This document shows, piece after piece, positions 44,619 to 56,300 of a stretch of DNA of 64,000 nt; position 1 is the first letter of the stretch, and each line of letters starts with the position of its first letter. Position numbers and translations under genes: made by a program. The stretch lies in contig CAJVGD010000052.1 of assembly GCA_910890315.1 (NCBI GenBank), positions 1-64,000 on the forward strand, given 5' to 3'. This DNA is from Serendipita indica DSM 11827 (taxonomy: Eukaryota; Basidiomycota; Agaricomycetes; Sebacinales; Serendipitaceae). Below the pieces are notes generated by a model. It saw nothing but the letters and a program-made list of their open reading frames with translations. It was not told where the DNA came from and searched no databases.

Positions 44619-47600
44619 ATGTCAGGCCTTCGCTCGCGTTTGAAGGATATCCTGCGCCCCTCTCGGCCATCTTCACCCCACGCGGATACATCAACACCGT
44701 TGGATGTCAATTCGAATAGTCCTAGGCCATTGAGTTCAAAACCCATCTCAAAAACAGAGGACTTTGACTTCCTCGAACTTGCTCCGGGAACGGATCCCAT
44801 CGTTGAGTACGTCGTTCTGTTGCTGTATACGCTTGCCGCTGAGCTTGCCTCGTCAGTATCGTCGCTATTCATGGGTTACAAGGACATAGAGAGAAGACAT
44901 GGATGGTAGACGACGGAACTATGTGGCTACGCCACTTCTTGCCCACCGACTTGTGTAATGCCCGAGTCTTGACATACGGCTATGATGCCGACACTCATAG
45001 TCCAGAATGCGTATCAACTCAGACGATGCGTCGGCACGCCGATGGGTTCGCCAAGGCACTTTCCAGGAAACGCGAGGATCCTCGAGCGAGTGCGGATGCC
45101 TCGTCTGTGAACTCGCTAACACATTAGTAGCGACCCATCATCTTCATCGCTCATGATTTAGGAGGTATCATCCTCAAATGGGTTCGTGGTACTCAACCTG
45201 CCTCCCGCCAGACGTTGACAGTATCGATAGGCGTTAGTTATCTGTCACAATCAAGGATTAGAGTCGAAATGTGATCTCCGGGATATTCTCATCGCCACCC
45301 ATGCAATCTTATTCTTCGGAACCCCACATTTTGGTACCGACGTTACCCTTCTTGACGCAGTTAATCGCTTGGCGTCCGTATACATGGAAACAACAGATGC
45401 CGTTCTAAGAAATCTTCGGTCTCACTCGTCTGAACTCGAGGACGTTCAGAGTCTCTATGTCGAAGCGAGTGCAAAGATCAGCAGCATCTTCTTCTCTGGA
45501 GAGTATATGACAAGAGGACTGGTGGGGTTTCCTCATATTAGAGATCGGTCGCTCATAGACATTTAGAACGTTCCGTACCACTCAGCCGTGATTACAGGCG
45601 ATCACAACGCCACAACTATCGTACTTCATGCCGACCACAGTAATATGGTCAGATTCGCAGCCAGAAACAGCAATAATTATCAAACCATTCTCCACTATCT
45701 CAAGGTCTACGTCGATAACGCGCTTGTCGAGGCGAAGAAGAAATGGGACATCGAGGATAATTGCCGAAGTTTGTCGCCGATTTATGCTCGTTGCTCGTCT
45801 GACTGATGTGCAGGCGCCGCAAAGGGAGAGACCGCCTCTGAGGAGGTCGTTGTGCCAAAGCCTCGTCCACCCGTGTCAAGAGGCTACATCGAGCGAAAGT
45901 ATATTCAAACCCTTATTACCCAAAACTTGCTTCCTGTTGGCCCGGTGAAGCATCAACCACGGTGCATATTACACGGGCTGGGAGGGGCAGGCAAGACTCA
46001 GCTGGCAACCAACTGGATTCAGGAGCACGAAAGCCTGTACGAAGCTTGAAGTTTGCCTATCAAACCTCTAACTGCGGGCTAGCTTCACTTGGGTGATCTT
46101 TGTCGATGCGTCCAGTCGAAGTCAGCTGGAAGTAGACTTAGCGAGGTCAATTCGGTGCTTAGGTCCCGAATACAGCCAAATGAAATGGAAGGACACAGTC
46201 GCATATCTCGACAGCAAGGACAACTGGCTACTCTTCCTTGATAACGCCGACTCGCCAGACCTCGATCTCCGCCCATACCTGCCTACATTTCCTCGTGGGT
46301 CAATTCTAATGACTACGAGAAACAAAAAATACATCAGCTATGCTCCAGATGGCGCAGTTCTGGTTGGCGGTCTTGAGGAGGGCGAGGCGGTAAACCTACT
46401 TCACACGACCGCCAATATCACACCTGCATCGGACACAGAATCTCTGGAGATTGTGAGGGAGCTAGGAATGCTAGCGCTCGCAATTACACAAGCAGGGATC
46501 TACATTCGCGAGACGCAGCGCCTCAGCACGTACCTCGATACATTTCGGAAGAGCCGAAATCGACTTCTGAGCAAGCAGCCGGATATTGGCTCAGAGTACA
46601 CGTCGTCGACGTACACCGCGTTCGACCTATCGTTCCGCCAATTACCAACGACGACACAGGAGTTCCTAAGGCTATGCGCATTCCTCCATTATTCACTCAT
46701 TCCTCTCGCTCTATTTGAGCGCTCGACAATTTCTGGCTTCACCACACGCACGGTTCTGGACAGCTTTCCTTCACCAGAAAGTGACAAGAATCTCATTTCA
46801 AAGCTACAGGAGATTTTCGGTGAGACGTGGGACGAAGTTTCGTTCCAGGAGATTGTCAGCTCGGCGTCCCAGGCGTCATTTATCGACGTTTCGACGGACG
46901 GGCTATTTTACGGCATCCACCCTCTACTTCAGACCTATATTAAAGATTCCCTCGTTGAGGCAGATAAACTACATTATGTTCGGATGACGACAAAACTCAT
47001 CCTTGGTGCAATCCCGGCATCGGAAGGGAGCAATATGGAGGTATGGCAGCTGCTTCCTCACGCTAATTGCATCCCCCGAGCCGTTCAATCGGAAAATGTG
47101 GCGCAAGCATTGGGATTCTACTCGTTTTACAATTCCTTAGGGAATTGGGAGGCATGCCGAAACCTGTTGGAGTGTGTGCTTCCGCAAGTTCAATCGACCC
47201 AAGGAGAGAGGCATAGAAACTCGATTTCTGTAATGGGCGCACTTGGCGAAGCACTGCTGGCTTGTGGTCAGTTGGAAAAGGCAGAAAATATGCAGCGAGA
47301 CGCGTTCAATCTTCTCCTCGAGGTTTCTGGACAACGGGATCCAGACACCGTCGAGGCAATGAATAACCTCGCAGAGATCTTGCGCGCGCGTGGTCAATTT
47401 GAGGAGGCGGAAAAGATGCAGAGAGAGGTGTTAGCTCTACAGCTCGAGATTTCTGGTCAAAGACATCCAGATACCCTCGTGGTAAAGAGCAATCTCGCAT
47501 CGACACTGTGTCGGCTTGGTCAGTTGGACGAGGCGGAGAAAATACAGGAAGACGTGCTCACGGTGCAACTCGAAATTTCTGGACAACGACATCCACACAC

Positions 47601-48420
47601 TGTCATAGCAATGAACAACCTCGCAGAAACTTTACGTGCCAATGGTCGATTTGAGGGAGCAGAAATGATACAGAGAGAAGTGCTCGCTCTACGACTCGAG
47701 ATATCTGGACAAAGACACCCGGATACCCTCGCGGCAAAGAGTAATCTCGCATCGACCCTGTATCGGGTTGGTCGAGTGGACGAAGCGGAAAAGATACAAC
47801 AAGAAGTCCTTACAGTACAACTCGAGATTTCTGGACAACGACATCCAGACACCATCGTGGCAATGAACAACCTTGCAGAGATCTTGCGCGTCAGTGGTCA
47901 GTTTGAGGAGGCAGAAAAGATGCAGAGAAAAGTGCTCGCTCTACAGCTCGAGATTTCGGGAAAAAGGCATCCAGATACCCTCATGGCAATGAATAATCTC
48001 GCACTCACCTTGTATCACCGTGATCAGTTGGACGAAGCGGAAAAAATGCAACAAGAACTGCTCGCTCTGCGACTCGAAGTTACTGGAAAGGGACACCCAG
48101 AGACCATCCTAGCCATGAACAACCTCGCACAGCTCTTCTACAGTCGTGGACGGCTGGACGAGGCAGAAAGGATGCAACGAGAAGCGCAGACTCTGCTGCG
48201 CGAGATCAGTGGATGGCGACTGCCACTACCACTCCGCCTTGTCTTGTCCCACAATCTCTCTCTCATCTTGTATCACCAGGAACAGCTGGAGGAAGCCCTG
48301 CAGGTTTTGGAAGAGACGATTCTTATGGAATTTGAGGTCCTAGGTGAAGACCATCCTCTTACCAAGGAATCGAAACAACTCCTAGAGGGTATTACCTCTG
48401 CCCTTGACCACACGAGTTAG
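44619..48420 (+). CDS. NLR-like receptor: hydrolase-like, NB-ARC, TPR (copy A)
   Basis: Seven exons (44619-44806, 44857-45085, 45131-45181, 45231-45521, 45567-45768, 45814-46036, 46083-48420) give 1173 residues without a break. Residues 60-320 form an alpha/beta-hydrolase-like domain: IVAIHGLQGHREKTW, VLTYGYDAD, the elbow FIAHDLGGIILKW with Asp148 where Ser is usual, ILFFGTPHFG, and HADHSNMVRF with the likely catalytic His. The NB-ARC follows: P-loop GLGGAGKTQLA (about 380), WLLFLDNAD (Walker B), ILMTTRN and ELGMLALAITQAG. Nine 42-residue kinesin-light-chain-type TPRs occupy 774 to the end. Fungal proteins of this layout are thought to act in non-self recognition. Intron 2 has a GC donor (gcgagt), where copy C has gtgagt. 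Confidence 0.88.
47335..48340 (+). repeat. TPR-coding repeats of NLR copy A, 126/252-bp period
   Basis: Tandem units of 126 bp, each encoding one 42-residue TPR with the core EAEKMQREVLALQLEISGQ. Successive units alternate between an AMNNLAE type and a KSNLAST type, so the best match lies two units (252 bp) away across about 47350-47960. The last units are more diverged. Confidence 0.75.
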
Positions 48421-48539
48421 TAGACTTTGAACTCAGAGTTTCTGTGACCTGATGAACGGGTTACTGTAGTCTTGTAATCAAAGCGTCATATCACATTATC
48501 TATTCCTCAAGTACCAAAAAGACATCTTCTGAGTCTGTT

Positions 48540-48890
48540 ATCTGAAGCCAGCGGCTCACCAAAACGACTGTCGATTGCATCCTTACTCCCATTCGTCCTC
48601 TTGCTTGTACTGGGATCAACAGGTGTCTCCTGCGACTCTCTTCATGCGCTTGAGCCTGATTTCTCGCTTGATTAGGACGCAGCGAAGCATGCGGATGGTG
48701 CCGGAAAGACGGCGTCGACGGTCTGGAACCCATAACGAAAGATAAAGTTGAGGACCCCATAGTTGGAGTTGAAGAAGATGCCATGACGATGCAGAAGGTC
48801 CAAATGGCCTCGAGACGGAAAGACGAGAGGTGTCAGAAAGGAGACATGCCGTTGGGTTCAAGTCCTGCGCTCAAGAAATGACTATGAACC
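48540..48890 (-). pseudogene. Relic 1 of the RING-finger gene (middle part)
   Basis: On the minus strand, sequence corresponding to about residues 630-720 of the intact RING gene at 57.9-60.9 kb can be followed: the block before MSPFRRLSSFLSRP, then SSTPTMGSSTLSF and GSRPSTPSFRHHPHAS, each with an almost identical counterpart there. Frame changes and missing ends leave no usable gene. It is convergent with NLR copy A, the same arrangement as the intact RING gene and copy C. This shows that the duplicated unit once included both genes. Confidence 0.75.
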
Positions 48891-49061
48891 GGCTCAAATC
48901 CACGTATTTTTTTGGGATGATACAATGTTCAAAGGATGGCCAATGTGTTCCGTAAGGAATGAGGCGGTGTCCAAACTTCAAGCTGCTTGTACCCCACCAC
49001 TGGCCAGCTATCAGACGCCGACATCTGAAGATCTTGTTCCGGACCATTTCCATCGTGGACA

Positions 49062-52000
49062 ATGTCAGGTCCTCGCTCTCTTCTACGGAATATGCTCGGA
49101 CTTTCCAAGTCGTCTTCGCGTTTCAAGCAGAAACCAATCTCTTCGAAGAATGTGCCAAAAACAGATCACCTTGGATTCCTAGAACTTGCGTCTGGAATAG
49201 ATCCTATCGTCGAGTAAGACGCTCAACTATCACAGGTGCTTGCCACTGTGTTTGATTCTTCAGCATTATCGCTATTCATGGTATACAAGGTCACAGAGAG
49301 AAGACATGGATGTCAGATGATGGGAATCTGTGGCTCCGCGACTTCCTGCCCACGGACTTACCCAACATTCGGGTCTTATCATGCGGATAAGATGCCGATA
49401 CTCGGAGTATAGAGTGTCTATCAACTCTCACAATGCATCGGCATGCCAATGAGCTCGCCAAAGCGCTCTCAAGGAGACGCAAGGACGTTCCCCGAGTTAG
49501 TGTATATATGCCTTGCCCGGGTCTCGTTTGACACGCTCGAAGCGACCTATTATCTTCGTGGCGTACGATCTAGGAGGTATCATCCTCAAATGGGTGCGTA
49601 GCACGAGGCTCGCCTCCACCAACCGAGTTGTTGATAATCCCGGTAGACGTTAGCCATGTGCCACAAACAAGATGTGGAATCCAAATACGACCTCCGGAGT
49701 ATCCTGACTTCCACTCAAGTAATCCTCTTCTTCGGAACCCCGCACGCTGGGAGCCATATCACCCTTCTCGACGCAGTCGGTCGCTTGGCTTCGATATACA
49801 TGGACACAGCCGACATTGCCCTAGAGGACCTCTTGTCTCATTCTTACGAACTTGAGAAATTGCAGAGTCGATATACGGAGGCAAGTGCAAGGTTCAACAG
49901 CATAATCTTCTACGGAGAGGATTCGACTACAGGACTAGTGAGTCTATTTAAATTCGGCAGTGATTGCTCATGAAGCACTAGAAAGCTCTGTGCGACTCCG
50001 GGGTGATCATTGGTAATCGCAAAGAGACCTTGATTGCACTCCATGGCGATCACCGTAATCTAGTCAGGCTCACAGCTAAAGCCAATGGCGACTACGAAAC
50101 AATTCTTCATCATCTCAGCAACTACTTCAATAATGCACTTGTAGCAGTGAAGAAGAAGTGGAATGAAGAGGACCATTCTCGCAGTTTGTCGCCAAATTTA
50201 TGCTCTTTGCTCGGATGATTGATGGACAGGTGCTGCAAAGGTAGAGCCAGCGTCTGAGGATATCATGTTACCAAAGCCTCTTCCCCCTGTCTCGAGAAGC
50301 TACATCGAGTGAAGACACATTCAGCCCCTTGTCACCGAGAAACTACTCCCCAGCGGCTCCGTGAAACGTCAGCCTCGATGTATATTACATGGGGTTGGAG
50401 GTGAAGCAAGACTCAGCTCGCTACAAACTGGATTCAGGAGCACGAAAACCGGTACGAACTTTGGGAGCAGCTTGGAAATGTTCTGACTGTTGGCTAGCTT
50501 CAATCGCGTAATTTTTGTGGATGCTTCTAATCAAGACCAGTTGGAAGTGGATTTGCAACGGTCAATTCGGTGCTTAGGACCCGAGTACAGCAGGGTGACT
50601 TGGAAGGATGCGGTGGCGTACCTTGATGGCAAGGAGAAGGAATGGCTGCTCTTCATCGACAATGCCGACTCACCCGAACTCGACCTCCGTCCATACCTCC
50701 CTAATTCGACTCATGGGGCAGTTCTAATAGCAACAAGAAATGGCCAGTGCGTCAACTACGCACCTGACGGCGCGGTTCCCGTTGGCGATCTTGAGGAGAA
50801 TGAGGCAATGGACCTCCTTCACACAACTGCCAATGTGTCACCTACATCCGATACCGAGTCTCTAGAGATTGTGAGAGAGCTGGGGATGTTGGCGCTTTCG
50901 ATTACTCAGGCGGGAGTTTATATTCGCAAGACCTGGCGCATCGATACATACCTCAAGACGTTTCGTAGGCATCGAGGTCGACTTCTGCGAGAGCAGCTAG
51001 ATATCGGCTCCGAGTACACATCGCCGACTTACACGGCGTTCGATCTATCGTTCCACCAATTACCGGAAAAGCCGCAGGGGTTCCTAAAGTTATGCGCATT
51101 TCTCGACCACTCGCTCATTCCAACTATGCTCTTTAAACGCTCCACAACGTCTGGCTTCACCACGTACACAGTCCTGGAAAACCACTCCCCACCGGAGAGT
51201 GACAAGAATTACATCTTAACGCTTCGGAATATTTTTGGGGGGACATGGGATGAGGTCGAATTCCAGGATATCGTTGACTCGGCGTCAAAAGCGTCGTTTA
51301 TCGATGTTTCGATGGATGGCTTATTCTACACTGTTCATCCTCTACTTCAGATCTACATCAAGGATTCCCTTGGTGAAGCGGCTAACGAGCATTATTGCCG
51401 CGTGACGGCACAACTCGTGCTAGGCGCTATTCGCCCACCTGATGGAAGCAATGCTGAGCTTTGGCAACTGATTGCTCATGCCAATAGCATCCCTCGTTCA
51501 GCGCAATCGGAGGATGTGGCACACGCATTGGCATTCTGTGCTCTTTATGATTCGTTAGGGAACTGGACGGCATGTCGGGAGCTATTAGAATCTGCCCTCA
51601 CACTGCTTCAAAGAACTCAAGACTCAGATAACGAGGACTGGGTGCAGATAATGGGCATATTTGGGAGAGTTCTAGCGCAGTGTGGTCAGTTAGACGCCGC
51701 AGAGAAGATACAACGAGACGTACTTGCTCAACAATTTGAAATTTCGGACGAAACATCCCGAAACCATCATTGCAACGAACGATCTTGCTGCTACTTTGCT
51801 TGATCGTAGTCAGTTGGACGAAGCAGAAAGGATACTACGAGACGTGCTCGCTCTGTGGCTGGAGATCTCTGGGCTACCGCATCCTGACACCATCCTGGCA
51901 AGAAACAACCTCGCATCAATCTTGTTTGATCGAGGTCAATTGGATGAGGCCGAAAAGATGCAGCGAGACGTGCTCACTCTGCAGCTCGAGATCAGCGGAC

Positions 52001-52327
52001 CACGGGACTACGAGACCATGATAGCAATGAACAATCTTGCGTTAAACTTGCGGTATCGTGGTAGATTGGACGAAGCGGAGGAAATGCAGCGACACGTCCT
52101 CAATCAGCGGCTCGAGATCCTTGGACCACGACATCCACACCCTCGACGTGACACACGACCTCTCCAGAACACTGTATCACCGCGGCAAGCTCGAAGAGGC
52201 TCTACAGCTCCTAGAAGAAACAATGGAACTACGTCGCGAGGTCTTTGGCAAAGATCATCATCATGCTCAAATCTCAAATGAACTTATAGAATTCATCAAA
52301 TCCGCCCAATCCGGTAGTAGTTTGTAG
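49062..52327 (+). pseudogene. NLR-like receptor copy B, pseudogene
   Basis: The same layout as copies A and C. Start ATG at 49062; first exon to about 49211; the hydrolase-like part has a stop in the VLTYGYDAD equivalent near 49388. The elbow reads FVAYDLGG (Asp codon 49567-49569). A stop follows SRSYIE near 50312, and the P-loop region near 50400 has lost its frame and its GAGKT sequence. The NB-ARC core after 50490 is open to 51803, with LLFIDNAD and VLIATRN. The frame slips near 51750 and again near 52140, and the TPRs (about six) run to 52327. With at least five lesions and no Walker A it cannot encode a working receptor. Confidence 0.82.
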
Positions 52328-52429
52328 GAGGTTTCGAGGCCAACCCTCGCGTCATTCTTCGACTATTTTACGCCCGGATCCGTAAGACACTTACGATTAT
52401 AGCCTGTATATTACAATTCTGTCCTTAGA

Positions 52430-52975
52430 GTACAATGCTTGTGGCAGTGACACTCATTCGGCCAATCTACGACCCCGTTTGAGCTAACTGACGTTGTCGT
52501 CGTTAGACCAAACACAAACGACGCCATGTGAGACGCTGAGAATATCATGCGTACGGAAAATAGGACACCAACCTCGAGCGTATCATGCTCATCCGCCCTG
52601 TCAATCGCATCGTTCAAGAAGGGGTCCGCAATCCGTGAGCTAACGAGCAGGCGCTCTGGGTGAAGACGATGGCTACATGCCGGTTACTCCGTCACCATCT
52701 CTTCCTTGTGCGAATGAACGCGCGTCGGTTGCTTGAGATGCACTCTACCCGCCGTGACGCCCAAATCCAATCGCTCCCTATTTTCCATCGTCCTTATCTT
52801 CGGGTCCGAAGAGATAATTGACATCACGCTCGGTAGCTTCGATGGCGGAACCAATGATAATCCTTCGGGGACGACCCACTTCTTCTGACGCCATCTGCGC
52901 GAGATTGTACCCGTATCCGCGGCAGCACCAAGACCAGAACCGAGATCGAATGGATCAAATGGTGCTGACAAGGAC
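52430..52975 (-). pseudogene. Relic 2 of the RING-finger gene (C-terminal part)
   Basis: On the minus strand this matches the last 200 residues of the intact RING gene: FDPFDLGSGLGAA and RQKKWVVPEG (intact: FNPFDLGAGLGAA, KKKWVAPEG), then GRVHLKQPTRVHSHKEEM, and further on NDAIDRADEHDTLEVG. The acidic stretch and the final Cys motif are damaged. It covers a different portion of the gene from relic 1, and so is an independently decayed copy sitting convergent with NLR copy B. Confidence 0.78.
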
Positions 52976-53351
52976 CATCGTGTCTTATTTACTTGCGAAC
53001 CTTAGACTAATGTCTGCGCTATTGATATAATGTGTCCCAGGTATCTTATCGGTCATCACACGATCCGGTAGATATAACCAGAGAGATTTCTCTGCGGTGC
53101 CTGTCCTTCTGCATTTACACGCCACCCTCTATGCCGTGAATGGTGCTCCCTTCTTCCCTGACCGGATTTAGAATGGACGCTGTGCAAATGTGTATTGAAC
53201 AATGGTTTGAAGAGCTTTTTTGTCGACGAGATGCTAGCGAAGGAGATTGAGGTCGCTGGTCAACCAGCGAGGCGCTGCATTTCATTTGGTTAGACGCCGG
53301 AGTATAGACAAAGGCAATCCTTGGTCCCAACCATCACCATCCTGAACAATA

Positions 53352-56300
53352 ATGTCGGGTCTTTCGTCTGGTTTCAGGAAAATCATACCACTCCCTAAAT
53401 CGTCTCCGCGGGATGTGGGGCAACCAATGTCTTCTGCGGATTCTGATAACGAGCAACCATCGACATCGAACTCAAAGTCGAAAATAGACCATCTCGGGTT
53501 TCTAGAGCTTGCTCCTGTCACAGATCCACTTATCGAGTGAGTCGTTCAGCGAGGAAACGCGCCTGAGCTGAGCCCATTCCTTCAGTATCGTCGCCATCCA
53601 TGGCTTGAACGGGCACAGAGAGGAAACTTGGGAGACTGACGGAGTTCTGTGGCTGCGCGACCTCGTGCCCTCCGAATTGCCTCGTGCCCGAATCCTCACT
53701 TATGGATACGATGCGGACACTCAAAGTGCGGAATGCGTGTCGACGCAGACTATGTATCGCCATGCAGATGAATTCGCCAAGGCGCTCGCAAGGAAACGCA
53801 AGGACGTCTCTCGAGTGAGTGCATATGCTTATCTGGGCACTCGTTTGACATAGAGCAGCGACCTATCATCTTCGTCGCACACGATCTAGGAGGTATCATC
53901 CTCAAATGGGTACGTAATCCTCAATCCGGTGCAAACCAGCCGCTGACATTCTCCAAAAGGCTCTGGTGATCTGTCACAACCAGAGACTGGATTCGGAATG
54001 TGACCTCAGGGACGTTCTAATTTCAACGCATGCAATCCTCTTCTTTGGAACACCACACACTGGCATAGAATCTGAAGTCAGTATCCTTGATGCGGTCAAA
54101 CGGTTGGCGGCGTCAGTACGCATGGAGACGACAGACACCATCGTCAAGGATCTTCGTTCTCACTCTTCTGAGCTTGAGAACGTACAGAAGCTCTATGTCG
54201 AGGCAAGCGCGAAAGTCAAGAGCGTATTTTTCTGCGAAGAATACAAGACACACGTCGATGGCAAGCGACGAAGATTGGTCAGTGGAAACTACTCCTAGGA
54301 TGAGCGCTGATGAGTCTTTATAGAACGTCTCCCATCATTCTGCAGTCATTGATGGAGACCGAAATGCCACAACAGTCGTCCTTCATGCCAACCATGAAGC
54401 TTTGGTCCAATTCTCAGCTGCAGAAGGAGTCAACTATCAAAGTGTTCTCTACTATCTCCAAAAGTATGTCGACAGCGCACCGACGGCAGTGTGTGAACAG
54501 TGGGCTACCGAGGACAGTTGTCGAAGTTCGTAGTCAATTTGTGCTCCCTGCTTGGCTAATTACTCGTAGGTGCTGCAAAGGGTGAACCTGCCTCTGAAGA
54601 GGTCATGCTGCCAAAACCTTGCCCACCAGTGTCAAGAGGCTACGTCGAACGACAACACCTTCAGTCGCTCATCACCCAGAAGTTACTTCCGAAAGGTCGC
54701 GTGAAGCACCAGCCGCGTTGTATACTACACGGGATCGGAGGTGCAGGCAAAACTCAACTCGCTACAAACTGGATTCAGGAGAACGAGCTTCGGTATGAGC
54801 TTTAGTGCTGACAGGAGAGTGTCTTATCATTGGCTAGCTTCACTAGAGTGATATTCGTCGACGCTTCCAGTCAAACCCAGTTAGAAACTGACTTGCGGCG
54901 GTCGATTCGAAGCTTAGGCTCCGAGTACAGCAAGATGACGTGGAAAGATGCAGTTATGTACCTGGACGGCAAAGAGAGGGGATGGTTGCTCTTCGTCGAC
55001 AACGCCGACTCGGCAGAGCTCAACCTTCGCCCATATCTCCCTACCTCCATTCATGGGGCAGTTTTGATTACCACGAGAAACAGTCAGCGCATCGACTACG
55101 CTCCTGATGGTGCAGTTGCTGTCGGCGCTCTCGAGGAAAGCGAAGCGGTGAAGCTCCTTCACGCAACCGCCAACGTCTCACCGGTATCCAATGCCGAGTC
55201 CGTGGAGATTGTGAAGGAGCTAGGGATGTTGGCACTTGCGGTCACTCAAGCAGGGGTGTACATTCGCCAGACCCGGCGTCTCACGACATACCTGGATACA
55301 TTTCGTAAGAGTCGGAATCGACTTCTGAGCAAGCAGCCAGATATTGGCTCAGAGTACACGTCGTCGACGTACACCGCGTTCGACCTATCTTTCCATAAAT
55401 TACAGACAAGGACACAGGATTTCATCAAGTTGTGTGCGTTCCTTCACCACTCACTCATTCCGCTTGCTCTTTTTGAGCGGTCGACGACTTCTGGATTCTC
55501 CACTTATAAAGTTCTGAAGAAATGCCCTCCACCGGAGAGCGACAAGATTTTCATCTCAAAGCTACAGGAGATACTTGGGGAGACATGGGACGAGGTAGCA
55601 TTCCAGGATATTGTCGACTCAGCGGCACAGGCGTCGTTTATCAATGTCTCGACAGACGGGGCATTCTATAGCATCCACCCTCTACTCCAGATGTATATCC
55701 AAGATTCTCTGGGTGCAGAGGATAAAGGAGATTTTGTTCGGATGACATTACAATTACTACTTGGTGCAATTCGACCAGCAGAAGGGAGCAACGCACCGCT
55801 TTGGCACCTACTTCCTCACGCTGGCAGCATTCCTCGATCAGTGGTATCGGAGAACCTAGCGCACATACTGGCGTTCGATGTGCTCTATGATGATTTAGGG
55901 AATTGGAGGGCATGTTGGGAGCTATTGGAATATTTCCTTGAAAGAGTTCGAGCAAAGCAAGGCGAAAGGCATAGCAACACGATGTGGGCGATGAGCAAAC
56001 TCGCCGAGGCACTGTGGCGTTGTGGTCAATTGAGTAAAGCAGAAAAGATGCAAAGAGATACACTTGCTCTGCAACTAGAGATCCTTGGACGAGAAAATCG
56101 TGATACAATGAGAACAATGCACTGCCTTGCCCTGACCTTGCAAGGTCGTGGTCAGTTGGACAAAGCCGAAAAGATGCAGCGAGACGTGCTCGCTCTGCGG
56201 CTGGATATCTCTGGACCACGGTATCCTGGCACCATCATGGCAATGAACAACCTTGCAGGGATCTTGCGTGGTCGTGGTCAGTTGGACAAAGCCGAAAAGA

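Noticed and set aside
48500-48890. Independent gene on the minus strand after NLR A
   Set aside because: It matches the middle of the RING gene at 58.7-58.9 kb and has no intact frame, so it is listed as a relic.
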